Below the pieces are notes generated by a model. That model saw nothing but the letters and a program-made list of their open reading frames with translations, searched no databases and had not been told where the DNA came from. This document shows, one piece after another, positions 1 through 11,700 of a DNA stretch of 64,000 nt (its first letter is position 1; each line of letters starts with the position of its first letter). Origin of the DNA: Triparma columacea (taxonomy: Eukaryota > Sar > Bolidophyceae > Parmales > Triparmaceae); contig BRYA01000148.1 of the NCBI GenBank assembly GCA_030267965.1, positions 1-64,000 on the forward strand. Reading direction: 5' to 3'. Both the position numbers and the translations under genes were made by a program.

Positions 1-114
1 CCCTTTACACCCTTTACACCCTTTACACCCTTTACACCCTTTACACCCTTTACACCCTTTACACCCTTTACTCCCTACACACCCTTTACTCCCTACACAC
101 CCTTTACTCCCTAC
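1..114. repeat. Telomere-like tandem repeat at the window end
   Basis: Positions 1-63 are seven perfect copies of the 9-mer CCCTTTACA. They are followed by two and a half copies of an 18-bp variant, CCCTTTACTCCCTACACA (64-114), then a C run. A C-rich strand reading inward from the left end is the orientation expected of a left chromosome end, the G strand being TGTAAAGGG. The unit is not the plant/algal TTTAGGG repeat, so true telomere versus subtelomeric satellite is unresolved. Confidence 0.6.
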
Positions 115-716
115 CCCCCCTTTACTACCAGATCAAAAAGTAACGGTTATCGTATCCCACACTCTACCTTCACACACACCTCACACTTACATCAACACAC
201 ACACACCTTACCCTTAAACCAACACACACACATACACACCTTCAACCATACTTACAAACACACACACACCATATCACCTTAAACCCTCCTCTCCTCTACT
301 CTCCCTCCTACTTCCTCTCTCTCCTCTACACAATCACACTCATCTATCCTTTATTCATCACCATTCATATCAACTACACTTCTATCATACTCACAAACCA
401 CTATAACACTTTCACAATTCTTCAAAACCCAATACACATCTACTACACTTCCATTATACTCACAAACCACTATAACACTGCCCACATCTTTCCAAAACTT
501 CATACACATCTACTACACTTTCACAATACTCACAAATTACTATAAGACTCCCTCAATACTTCTACTCCACTTTCACAATACTCACAAACCACTATAACAC
601 TCCGTTAGTACCCAACATATACTTAAAACACTTTGAAAATAATCACAGCTACACCAAATTAAATCAATTTCTCCTACAAATGTTGCTGCCCCTTTAGTTA
701 CTCCCCATCCTCATCC
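115..716. repeat. Subtelomeric AC-rich and degenerate repeats
   Basis: No gene is visible. Positions 170-275 are CA-rich simple sequence. Positions 365-605 hold about four degenerate copies of a roughly 60-bp unit centred on CTACACTT..ATACTCACAAACCACTATAACAC. The right part is the 3' flank of the next gene, whose stop codon is at 717-719. Confidence 0.6.
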
Positions 717-3700
717 TCATCTCCAATCGGCGCCTACACTGCTTACTTTAGACCTCCCACCTCCTACCCCTATAATAGCTCCACCATCAGCGCCTCCAAC
801 ACTTGCTCTCCTAATACTTGCTCTCAAAGCCCCTGCTAGACCACCCTCAGCTGTAGCGTCAATACTTGCTCTCCTAACACTCTCTCTTCTTCTTGCATCT
901 GCATCTGATGGAATAAAATCTACAGGTACTTTAGCCTTCATCACATCAGTGAACCAGTCTGGTTTCTCCTCTTCCCATTTAGCCCAGTTTAAGCCAACCC
1001 ATTTCTTAACTTCTCCTTCAATTGAGACCCATTGATGCCTTGAATGTGTAAAGATTAAAATCTTCATTTCATCACTTTCTTTTTCAAGGAAATATTCCAT
1101 TAATATATCCTTTCCTCTCTTCATGCTCCAGAAAGTTTGCAAGTACTTACTTTCAATGTTCCAAAAGAAAACAGCAAGGCATATGGTAGTTATTGGTATG
1201 ATATACTTCACTATAAATGATGCAATATCAATCGGGTTGTCATCTGCATAAGAAGAAAATAGATATATATATATTGACACTGGTAGACTTACCACTGTCA
1301 ACAGAAGACCAAACAACCAATAGGCTCCACCAACCTCATAAGGATGTCTAAACTGCACAATTGAAGTGAAGTCTGTGATGATCTTTACAATCACTCTCAT
1401 TAGAATACTGCTCACAATTTCTAAATTGCCCCCTAATGCTATCCAGTACCAAAAGTCACCCCTCAATATCTTAACCAACATGTAGAAGCCAAGGTCAGCT
1501 CCAATGTAGAGAAAGGCCCAACTACCTCCCATCAATCCAAGAAGAACTATTGTTGTACACCTTATTAGAAGCATCCCTGCTGACACCAGCAACAAGGACA
1601 CAAACACTAATGTTCTCTTGCTTGCATTTGCTGGTATATACCCATAGAAGGCTGGTGTTTCTTCTCTCTTAGCAGGGTCTGTGTCCCAGTCATAACTAAT
1701 TGTTGCTGAGGCAAAGCCTGTTGTAATTGCTGACACTGCAACTGAAAGCCATGCTGAAGTTCCAACATCTTTGTCACTTGTTGCTATAGCCATAAGTTGG
1801 ATGATCACTCCAGGGATTGCCTCAGCAAACATCTCAATAACTTTCATAACTGTCATCTCTACCATTGGGTCAGCTGCGGCCCCAACCTCTTGCTTTGCTC
1901 CAGTTGCTACCCTGTAAGCATCAACAGCAGGCTTGTACCCAAGCAAGATTGGAATCCACTCCCAAACCACCTTCTTCATCCCGAACTTCCTGTTCTGTCC
2001 CCAAACAGTAAACATCTGAAGCCCAATTGACGCTACCAAACTTGCCAAAGAAGCTTTGAAGTACCCATACTTCTTACCTCTCCTAAACATGTACATCACA
2101 TACACATCAGTCAGCAAATCAGTCATGCTTGTCACAGCACCAACTGTCACTCTCATCTGAAGCCCCCAAGGAGCTCCCCTCACTACGCCGTACCCAACAG
2201 CTACAAACATGGCGTTCATCCAAGGATACTCCTCAAAGAGCTCCCTTACAGCAGCATTCTGCAGACGCCACTGGTCGACACCTGCCTCCACAACTTTCCT
2301 ACTTTTCAAGCATGGAGTAAGGTTGTTCCCAATAACAATTGCCTCTTCCTCACCTATTTCGTCGAGTTTCTTTGACAATGGATGGTTCCTGCTAACCTCT
2401 CCAAGAACTGCACGCTTCAACACGGTCACAAACCAAGGGTACTTCTCAACCACCTCATTCAGTGCGCAGTTTTCTTTTGTAAAAGCAGACACTGCATCAT
2501 GCTTGCTCTTCTTCTTCTTTCTCTTTTCAACCCTCTGCATTAGTTCCTCACCAAAAAAATTTCCATCCTTTTCTTCTGCTTCTTCACTACAAAGAAGATT
2601 GGAAAAATAGATTGCAGCTTTGTTCCCTGCCTCTAGGTGACTCTTTAAGCTCGTCTCCACAATACTCTTGCTGCCCCCTCTATGCTCAACCTGAGCCATA
2701 AGCTCAATCTTGGTCTTCTTGTTTCCAAGTTTGGAGAATCTCCAAGTGGCAGTCACAAGTGGTGCTGCTGATGTTGTAGGATTGCAGGTAATCACCAGTG
2801 TTGTGTTATCTACCCTGAACACACTCATCCTTTCAACATCCCAGAAAAATGCTGCAACTTCCTTGTGGGATGCTCTTGCAGTTATTGAAGTCTTCCCCCA
2901 CCCAATTCCCTTCTCTGCCTTTATCATTGTCGTTCCACTCAATCCGCTACTGATCTCTTGAGCTCCGTCAATCTCTTCAAAGTGACTTTCAATCCCTGGC
3001 GCTCCCTCAACTGCAATTTCCTCAATTTTTTCAATAATCTGCTGTCTCTTGAAGGTGTCAATCTCTTTGCTCCTGTCAACTTTCTTTCGTAAAACTGAGA
3101 CAGCAGAAAGAAATTTAGGTCCCAATTTGTTCATTATTGCGCTAGGGACAAAACCACAAAGATCAACTTTTGAGATCATGGTGACCCTTGTCTGTGGGAT
3201 ATAGCCATTGATTGGATGCAGTGGCTCAAAGTACCAAGTTGTGTGAACAGAGCCCTCGACAGCCCCATTTTCCTCTGGAAAACCTTCAAGTTTATCCTGT
3301 GTGCTTGAAAAGTCTAAGAGTATATTACCGCCCTCTTTTTTGTAAATAACTTCAGTCTTGAAGTCCCTCTTACTGAGACCCAGAACTCCCAAACTCCTTC
3401 TAGTAAACCACAACATCTTGTGTTTGTTGACGTGCTTCACTTGGGTGTACACTCCCCGTGCAGAAGCTGTCTTGGCCATGTGTCTGCTGTGCGTTCCATA
3501 GAATTCTGACGCAGCGCATTCCTCAGCACTTGCATCAACTACCGTTACAGCTTTACATGTTGCAATGCTTTCTCCTTCTATGTGCACCCCTTTCATCTCT
3601 ACTCTCTTATCTGGGTTCAAAAGGCTGTAAAAGTTTGCACTTTCTTCGCACTTCTCATAGAATTCCTTCCCCTTCCCAATTGCCTCCTCCTCCTCCTTGG

Positions 3701-4862
3701 TATAATCTTGAGGCTCATTCTTGATGATATTTGCAAGGTATTCCAGCGCAGCCCTGTCAATCTTGTCATCACTCTGGTGAAACTTCTTCCGCAATTCAAT
3801 CATGTTGCTTGCATACCCAGTTGACAAGCGATTCATGATAAAGCTTGGCACAGAGCCCTTGATGTCCACCTTTGAAGCAAATGTGACTCTAGTCTGGGGA
3901 ACACCACCAGTGATTGTGAGTGCTTCAAACAGCCAGGTAGTTGTTGCAGATGCATACACAGTCCCTGATCCAGCAGCACCGATTCCCGGGCTTACACGAG
4001 AGATTCCTGACCTTATGCGTGCAATTCTTGTGTTTGTGCGAGCTATTCCCGATTTTGCTTGTTTAATACCTGCACTCAATGGGAAATCTTCATCAAGCAA
4101 GTTGGTGTCCTTGTACACGGTCCAACAGACCTTGTCTCCTTCCTCCTTTTGCCAGCAAGTAAAGCTTCTCCATTCTCTATCAGAAAGCCCTCGTACCCCA
4201 AGACTCCTCCTGTTTAAATAAAGCTGTGAGTGGCTGTTCAGCTTCTTTGTTTCGATCGCCTTGTACTTCTTCCTAAGCTTTGCCTTTTTCTCCCTTGAAT
4301 CCTTAATGAACTCATATGCCACACATTCTGCAAGTGAAGCATCTACGACAGTCTTGCACACGCCAACCACCAGGCCTTCACCCTCGAGGTGCACACCTTT
4401 CAACTTCACCCTGGCATCTGGACTCTTCAAATTCTTGAATTTCTTGCTTGCCATGCACTTCCTATAGAACTCTTTGCCGTCCCTCATAACCGCCTCCTCC
4501 TCCTCGGTGTAATCCTGTGGCTCATTCTTAATAATATTGGCAAGAGCCTCCAGCGCGGCTTGGTCAATCTCCTCATCAGTCTGTTTGGTGTCACCGACAC
4601 CGACGGGGGGCAGTTTGCTCTTCTCGACTTTTTCGTCCACCAGATTTTCGGCGTCGTCAAGCTCGTCGGGGGGATCGTAGACGCGAGTAACGCGTCCCTT
4701 CTCCATATCATTGTCATTGATCAACTCAATAATATCGCCAGGAGCACCAACAATCTCCTCGTTTACTTCGCCCTCGACGTCGACATTTTTTTCTTGGTCA
4801 GTGAGGCCCCTCTCGTTGTCATTTACGGCGATGACTTGCTCGTCCTTCTGCTTCATGCTCAT
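717..4862 (-). CDS. Triple START-domain / XK-related-like membrane protein
   Basis: Single 1381-residue open exon. Three START-like (StAR lipid-transfer fold) segments lie at about residues 157-357, 430-590 and 639-757. The first two sit in an internal duplication, as both are preceded by the near-identical linker ANIIKNEPQDYT. A polytopic domain follows at about 879-1244. Its motifs SMTDLLTDVY, YKPAVDAYR, EAIPGVIIQL and VQFRHPYEVGG recur in two other genes here (26549-28788 and 47173-51204). The order 'S-x2-D-x3-D, then E-x2-P before a QL helix, then a Ser-rich helix ending in SYD' recalls XK-related scramblases, but that link is inferred. The C-terminal tail carries repeated basophilic phosphosites (SVRRASIDA, IRRASVGG). 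Coupling lipid binding to membrane lipid movement is inference. The gene and START repeats are firm; the XKR assignment is moderate. Confidence 0.8.
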   Translation of the reverse strand: MSMKQKDEQVIAVNDNERGLTDQEKNVDVEGEVNEEIVGAPGDIIELINDNDMEKGRVTRVYDPPDELDDAENLVDEKVEKSKLPPVGVGDTKQTDEEIDQAALEALANIIKNEPQDYTEEEEAVMRDGKEFYRKCMASKKFKNLKSPDARVKLKGVHLEGEGLVVGVCKTVVDASLAECVAYEFIKDSREKKAKLRKKYKAIETKKLNSHSQLYLNRRSLGVRGLSDREWRSFTCWQKEEGDKVCWTVYKDTNLLDEDFPLSAGIKQAKSGIARTNTRIARIRSGISRVSPGIGAAGSGTVYASATTTWLFEALTITGGVPQTRVTFASKVDIKGSVPSFIMNRLSTGYASNMIELRKKFHQSDDKIDRAALEYLANIIKNEPQDYTKEEEEAIGKGKEFYEKCEESANFYSLLNPDKRVEMKGVHIEGESIATCKAVTVVDASAEECAASEFYGTHSRHMAKTASARGVYTQVKHVNKHKMLWFTRRSLGVLGLSKRDFKTEVIYKKEGGNILLDFSSTQDKLEGFPEENGAVEGSVHTTWYFEPLHPINGYIPQTRVTMISKVDLCGFVPSAIMNKLGPKFLSAVSVLRKKVDRSKEIDTFKRQQIIEKIEEIAVEGAPGIESHFEEIDGAQEISSGLSGTTMIKAEKGIGWGKTSITARASHKEVAAFFWDVERMSVFRVDNTTLVITCNPTTSAAPLVTATWRFSKLGNKKTKIELMAQVEHRGGSKSIVETSLKSHLEAGNKAAIYFSNLLCSEEAEEKDGNFFGEELMQRVEKRKKKKSKHDAVSAFTKENCALNEVVEKYPWFVTVLKRAVLGEVSRNHPLSKKLDEIGEEEAIVIGNNLTPCLKSRKVVEAGVDQWRLQNAAVRELFEEYPWMNAMFVAVGYGVVRGAPWGLQMRVTVGAVTSMTDLLTDVYVMYMFRRGKKYGYFKASLASLVASIGLQMFTVWGQNRKFGMKKVVWEWIPILLGYKPAVDAYRVATGAKQEVGAAADPMVEMTVMKVIEMFAEAIPGVIIQLMAIATSDKDVGTSAWLSVAVSAITTGFASATISYDWDTDPAKREETPAFYGYIPANASKRTLVFVSLLLVSAGMLLIRCTTIVLLGLMGGSWAFLYIGADLGFYMLVKILRGDFWYWIALGGNLEIVSSILMRVIVKIITDFTSIVQFRHPYEVGGAYWLFGLLLTVVSLPVSIYIYLFSSYADDNPIDIASFIVKYIIPITTICLAVFFWNIESKYLQTFWSMKRGKDILMEYFLEKESDEMKILIFTHSRHQWVSIEGEVKKWVGLNWAKWEEEKPDWFTDVMKAKVPVDFIPSDADARRRESVRRASIDATAEGGLAGALRASIRRASVGGADGGAIIGVGGGRSKVSSVGADWR

Positions 4863-5726
4863 GAGGGGGGGGAAGGCTGAAAGGTGGAAGGTTAGTTTTG
4901 GGATAAGTGAGATGTATTTTGAGACGGTATCGGTCGCGGCGAAATGATGAGGGGCAACAACAGTTGTAGCTAATTAATATACGGCAATTGATTCCAGTGC
5001 AGTCAACCAACCCCACCGTCCTGGTCGAGGCACCAAGGTGGGTTTGAGCTTGAGCTTAAACATATAATCATCTAGTATTATGATCCGATTATATTTTTAC
5101 GTTGCGGTCGTTTCTTCCTCAATTTACGTCTCATATCCCCCGAGCTTGGGCCTCCATGCAAATTCTTACCTTCAACGAAGCTTACAGGGGCTAATTCTAG
5201 GGGTTTACTTTGGCTGAGGACGGGTGGGGGAAAGGGGGGGAGGTGGTGAGGGATAAAGGGTGATAATATTTCTCAAAGAATCTCAGAAAGTCCGGGCGTA
5301 GGGTACTGTAAGCCCGGGAGTGTAGCTAAAATCCCCGTTGGGCCTCTCATGATGATATATAATCCGTGGAACCTCATATACTGGTCGGAGGTGGCGCCCT
5401 TGTGATATTTCTATTCACTGCCGGATATGTGTTTCTTTTGCATTAAACGCGCCAATTAATAGACAGTGGTCACTTCCCGTACGTCCTCACCTAAGTTTTC
5501 GCTTTGCTTGGTTATTTTCCTAAGTTGAAAAATGTGTTCATTAATCACAAAAAAAACTTAAGTTGACCCCCAAGTACGGCGGGCTAACCCACACCCAAAC
5601 CCTAAAGCCACCATTAAAAAAACCAAGAGAATCCTTTAAAACCCCGTCCTAGTATTAAATACACCTTTGTCGTCCCCCCACACCTCCCCCCCAACCCCCC
5701 TCTGCCGCCCACCCATCACCTTACAT
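4863..5726. other. Intergenic region, promoter side of START gene and 3' side of channel gene
   Basis: About 860 bp between the start of the START/XKR-like gene and the stop of the channel gene, both on the minus strand. I see no convincing ORF, tRNA or repeat. It should hold the promoter of the former and the 3' UTR and terminator of the latter. Confidence 0.5.
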
Positions 5727-8700
5727 TCAAGATAAGTGAGGGTTGTCCTCTTGCTCCCTAAACGCGACGGCTAGCCTGACATCTCCCTGCACCATCCTTT
5801 GGCTAGCCTTGTTGGCACCGAGCTTCTTCTTGAGAGGGAAAAATTTTGGCTTGCCATTCTTCAAATCATTGAGCTCTCGCCAGGACAGCTCAACCTGTCC
5901 CAGGAAGTGGCCTAAGCCCCTGCGATGTGCATGATACAGGCAAACTTTGAGCTTCGCAAGCTTGGCGTTCTGCGCTTCGCTGGCCCATAGAGGGCAATGA
6001 AAGGAGTTGGTCTTGCTGTTCTCCCACTTGGGGGAAGATGAGAGCCAGATGGTATCAGTCTCTCCAACTTTCTCCTCGTTCCAAAAAACTTGCCCGACGA
6101 TGAATGGGTCGGCTGTTCCGAAGAGGTGAGGAGCAGCAAGATCCTGCGCCCCCAATACCGCGACCTTGGCGTAGCGGCTTCCAGGAGGAGGTGCCATGAG
6201 CATTGTCATCCTCTTCCTGTCAGCCTCTTCGCTTCCAATTGTTTCAACGCTTCCGCCGTCGCTGCCCCTGCTTGCCAATGAGTTCCCGCCCTCAGGGAAA
6301 TGATCAACAAGCCCTGGAGCCCTTGGGATGCTCTCCTCGCCCTGAGGAGTGGCCACCCCGCCCCTTCCTATAAAGCTGAAGTTGCTGCTGAATAGGTTCT
6401 TATTCTTTGCTTCCCCCTTCTTATCAACGTCTGGAACTCCGCTGCCCCCGGCGCTCGCCAAAGCGGCTGTCGCTGTCTTCGTGTGAAAGAATGTTTCTTC
6501 AATCCTCTTTGACACCACCTTCATTTGCTTCTCGACATTCCCGAAGTGCTTCTCGTTGTGCTTCATGACTGCGGCGTTCTGCTTCGTTATCAGGTTCTCA
6601 ACGTTCTCCTCGAGCTTGTCGACCTTCTCTCCCATGGTGTCCTCCTTGGCAGTGTCGGAGACGAGGCACATGGCACGGTTCATTGGGAACCAACTCACGT
6701 CCATGTTATCCGTCTGCAAACGGACGAAAAGCTCCAGCCCATCGTCGTCGTCGCGGTCCTGCTCCCAAACAAAGATCATGAAGAATAGGTAGTTCCACAT
6801 GTTGTGGTCCTCCTTGATGTGCGTCTCGAAGCCCTTGGGTGAATCATACGCGCGGTCAAAGGTTACCTTCTCGTGGCCGCACACAAAGCACCTGTTGAAT
6901 GTGTCGTCTAAGCGCTCCATCTTCTTTTGCCTTAGCTCGGAGAACGTGTCGATAATGATACCAAAGACCACGTTGAGCAAGATGACCAAAACGAGAACAA
7001 AGTAGAGTAAGTCTAGAGCCGCCCTGATGTCTAGAGTGTTTGTCATTTGGTCACCGATACCACCGGAGCTTCTGAGCCCATAGTCAAGAGTTACTAAGAA
7101 GCAGTCATACATGGTGTCGCAGTGCATTAAATCTCCGTTGCTGAACTCATCGTGGAAGAAGAAGAAGATCATGGTCTGGAAGATGTTAATTGCAAAGGTC
7201 ATGAGCACGACGGTCATACTCAGCTGCTTTATCGGGTAGATTACGGCGTTTAGCACATCCCTCGTCGTGCTGTCTTTGATGATAACGTCCAGCAAGAGCA
7301 GGCAGCAGAAGTATGGATTGTTGATGCACAAGGTTGCGACGACCACATACACGAGGTAATACAGAGTCATACTGTCCGTTGCGGTGTAAATAAGACTGCC
7401 GACCTCGCTCATCTCCCTGTGCTCGATTCCAACCTGGTATCTCACGGGGCAACGTACCACGAGGAAGAGGATGAACACAAAGATGCTTGTCATGCACTGC
7501 AAGACATTTAGGAATTTTGTCATGACCCTGAAGAAGGTATTAAGCTCTGGCTCGGAGGGCCTGAAACACTGGTTCATCCCACACTGGCTTCCATCTGAGT
7601 CATCGCAAAGGTCGAGGCACCAAGCGGCGCCTTCCTTCGTGATGCCAACGTCATCCGCCGAAGGACACATACTCGTACCGTAGGCGAGAACTTCAAGGTA
7701 ATTCTTTTTAGGGATCGGAAGAGTCTGGTTGTAGATTGCCTCGTAATTGTCTACGGTATCCAAGATAGTTGTGACATTGCCAAACTGATCAACAGGCAGC
7801 GGCGGCCAGTCGCACTGCCAACTTCCCATCTTGCCAAGGTTTTCGAGAAAGGCAATCTGGTGGGTGGGAACGCCTCCACCATTCACCTCCCCGACATCAG
7901 CGCTAACTGCGAGATAGATGTTGGTCCCGCTATTATTAATCGTCGGCTCTGACCATTTGTACCCGGTAAGCAGCAGAAAATTGATCAAGCACGCGAGGAA
8001 GAAACTGATCCAGGTTGCCCTTTCCTGGTTCCCACGACTGAAGATGGAAGCAAGCCCGCTCTCCTTGAGAACCTGCTGGTGCCTTATCTCTATGTAAAGC
8101 ACCTTGGCTTCCTCCATTAGGCCAGTAAGTTTTGTTTCCTGGCTATCACGATTCACCTCCTCTACGAACTTTGTCTTACTCGCGTCGGCAAGATCGTGGC
8201 ACATTTCCGGGATTGGGAAGAACCTCCTCTGGAGGACACCGTTCCATATCACCTCGACACTTACAACGTCCGTGCCAAGAATCGCTTCGATCTCAGGAGG
8301 GAAAGTGATCTCGTCCCTCAAACTTGGTTTGTAATCGCAGAGCATCTGCATGAGAACAAGGGCCTCTGTCTGCACCTCCCCCATGCCTTCGTCTTCCTCG
8401 TCACTGTCCCCTTCTTTGCCGGCATCGTCGTCGCCTTCTTCTTCATTGTTTTCGTCATCCTCCTCTCCTGCAGATGGTTCCTCACCAGCCCCAGCGCAAG
8501 CCATTACTTGCAGCACGTCCAGGTGGATTACACTAAGAATCCTCTCGTAAATTTCGGACCCCTTGCTCTGCCCTTCGAGAAGAGCCTCGAAAATCTCGAG
8601 ACCTGTCTTCTTGAGTTCCTCCTCAGATTCCTCGTCGGCATCGTCGCCCCCTTTAATCCTCATCATCCTGTTGAGGATCTCAATCAGCTCAGTGTTCATG

Positions 8701-11700
8701 GCAAAGTGCTTCTGGTTCTCGACGCAGGGCCCTTGAATGACCTCCAAAATAGTGCCGGCAACCGCGATTCCGGCCTCCGTGCTCTCGGGGCAAGGATTCT
8801 TGCTTAGGAACGAAAGGTAGTTAACAAAGTCGTCCAAGAGGTTAAAGCTCCTTGGGTTGTTCGGCTGCTCCCTGCAAATGCCCTGGTTAGCGTCGAAATG
8901 CCCTTCGCTCATAAGCTGTATAGCGCGAATGAGGATGATACCGTCGGGCTGGGCAACGTCCTCCTCCTCCCTCTCGATGAGATCGGCAGAAACGTTCTTG
9001 GCGACATAATTGTCATGGTTGTACTTAACGTCGTAGCTCCCGTCCTCGTGGACCTTCTCGATGGTAGCCCTGAAAGTATCCTCGCTCCACTTCCTACTTT
9101 GCATGCCCATCTTCGTTCTCTGCCTCTTAGCCATGACCTCTTCGCCAATTTCAAGTGCGCTATCTTCGTCGTCGCCGCTATTGGTCATGCCGGCGCTCCT
9201 CGCTTTCTCTTTGGCCTCGTCCTCTGCCTCGATGACCTTGATCTGATGCCACTCCATCATCTTCCTGAGCCTGTTCCTTATCTCCTCAAAGAAATGGCCA
9301 GTGCCCCTTTGATTCAAGTGAGAGAAGATGGTCGCTTGAACCTTTTTGTTTCCGCCCTCCCTGAAAAGCAGGGCGACTAGCAAGTTAACGCCTTCCTCGA
9401 CAACAACTTCGTTCATGCCATCTGCAATTACGTCAAGGCAGAGGATTGTGGCTCCGCACTCGTCAAGGGTGTCCTGGACAGGGCCAGCAGCCTCGTCCTC
9501 CTCCTCCTCGCCGTCGTCGTCCCTCTCGTCGATGCCCATCTTTCCTGCATTTGGCCCTTCCCTCTTTTGAAAGCTCTCGGTCCACTTGGTCTCTATCAAG
9601 GCTCTTAGCAGCTGGATTGTCCAAATGGCAGTATCGATACACTCCCTTGGAATGAACTTCTTCCCCTTGTCCTTCTTGATCAGGTTCCTAGTGTGAAGTA
9701 TGAGCTTCTTCAAAGTCGGCTCGTACCTTATCTCGGCGATGACGTCGTCTGCCTGCCTTGGTAACTTATCTAGAAGCTCAACGAGGTGATCGGTTCGGTC
9801 TTCGGATATTTCTTCAGCCAGATCCTCGTCGTTCTCGAGCTCCCTGATGAACTTCTTCAAGCTGACAACTTCCTCGTCAGCCTTGTTGTCCTCGATTTCG
9901 TCCACGGGGTCGCCAATAAGAACGTCGACGTGCAGAGGGAGGTCAACAGCGGAGAGGGCATCAGAGCTCATGCTGATGCTGTCCATTGCCCTGTAAAGCC
10001 ACCTGTTCTGCTCGTCTGTAACCATGGGGCTCTTGAGGTCGTAAAGTGTCTTGTAGCTGTGGTAAAGGTCGTAAAAGATCTTGTCAATCCAGTGCATAGT
10101 GGCAGAGGAGTCATCGCCTTCCTCCTGTATGATGTCGTTGAGCTTGTCCTCGTTCCTGAACTCAGTTCCCTCGTAGTATCCTTCAAGGAATCCGTCCATT
10201 ACCTTGGCGCTAAGGAGAACGAAGTGCATCATCTTCCTCATCTCGTCAATACTGACATCTCCTCCGAGCAGCGCGTCAGCCATGGCCTTAGGGGGCTCCA
10301 CCATAGTCTTGAAGGCCTCCCATAGCTCAGGGGACTTGCTCAGTCCGGGGATGGCGATCTCGACCTCAACGTAGGCTTCGTAGAACAAGTTCATAAGGCC
10401 GATCTTCACGTCGATGATAGTATTCGGGTCAGCAATGGCCTTCATGATGTTCTCGTACTGGTAAAGACTCTGAAGCTTGGCCTCAACAGTTGTGATGTTA
10501 GCTCTGCCCACGGCGCACCCAGCCAAGATGTTAAGGAGCATGGTGTGGTACCTGAGCAAGGCGGGCGTCTGATTGGGAGGTGCCCACATCTCTTTGGCGT
10601 GCTCCTCGGCGAGCTCGTCCTCAAGATTTTCGGCGGAGGGAGGAGCGACATCCTTTCCGGACCTTATCTTCATCATGGCTATCCTCTCGGCGTACTCCTC
10701 CGAAGTAGGTTCCTGGCAGAGATAAAGGGTCTTGTGTACCCTGACGCTGCTAGTGAACTCCTTAATGATAGCGTACTGATGGCTGAGCTGATTGTAGTCG
10801 GCAAAAGATACGATCGATTCGATCAAGTCAAGGTAGTCTGGTTTTCTCCCATTGGTGGCGATCTTCTCTGCAAACTCGCCGATCAAGCTCTCGGGGAATT
10901 CCTTCATGAGTTTCTCGTTCTTCCTGAAAATCTGGGCAATCACCCTGGTCGAATCAATCTCATCGTCAATGGTCTCCTGAAGCAACTCGAGGTTCCTAAA
11001 GGCGAGAGCCTGGTTCTCCTCGTTGTCCCTGACGAACCAAGTGAGAAAGGTGTTGCATAGAAGAAGGATGCTGTGAACCTTCTCACTCTTGGTGGATCCA
11101 AGGGACTTCGATCCAAGGGATCCGACAGACACGGCGTCGTCGTCTTTTCCTTTCTGCTCGCCAACTGTCGAATTGTCATCGTCTTCATCGTCCTCGTCGT
11201 CGTCGTCGTCGTCATCATCGTCGTCGTCGTCGTCGTCGTCGTCGTCCAACTCGCCAGCAAGCTCCAAGACCGTCGCAGCGACCTCGAAAGCTCCGAGGTT
11301 CCTCAACACATTTTGAAGGTCGGTGTTTGCAACCTCGTCGCCTCCGTACTCCAGCGTATCGTTGCTAATCTTCAAGGTGTCCGTGAGATCTGCAAGGATT
11401 GTCAACACCTCGTCGCAAATCTCAAAGTCCTTAGGGCTCTCAAACTCGACCCAAAGTTCACTCTTCTCCGCATGTTCCTCAAGAAGCTTTAACTTAAGGA
11501 AGAGCTTGTCGTGAAGTTCTTCCTGCCAGTTCTTCGTGAGGAGCTGGACCTGCTTTAGATTGTCCATAAGGATGCGTTTTGTTGAATGGTGGACCATTAG
11601 GACCTGGAGAGAGTTCTGGACAAGGTCAGGGTAATCGTAGTAGCACAAGTCAATGAATATGTGCTCGAGATCGCCGGTGTTGTCGAGCTCAAGCTCCTTG

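Noticed and set aside
11073..11492. Plus-strand ORFs over the poly-Asp region of the channel
   Set aside because: Composed of Val/Ser repeats read antisense from the GTC microsatellite; shadow of the channel gene.
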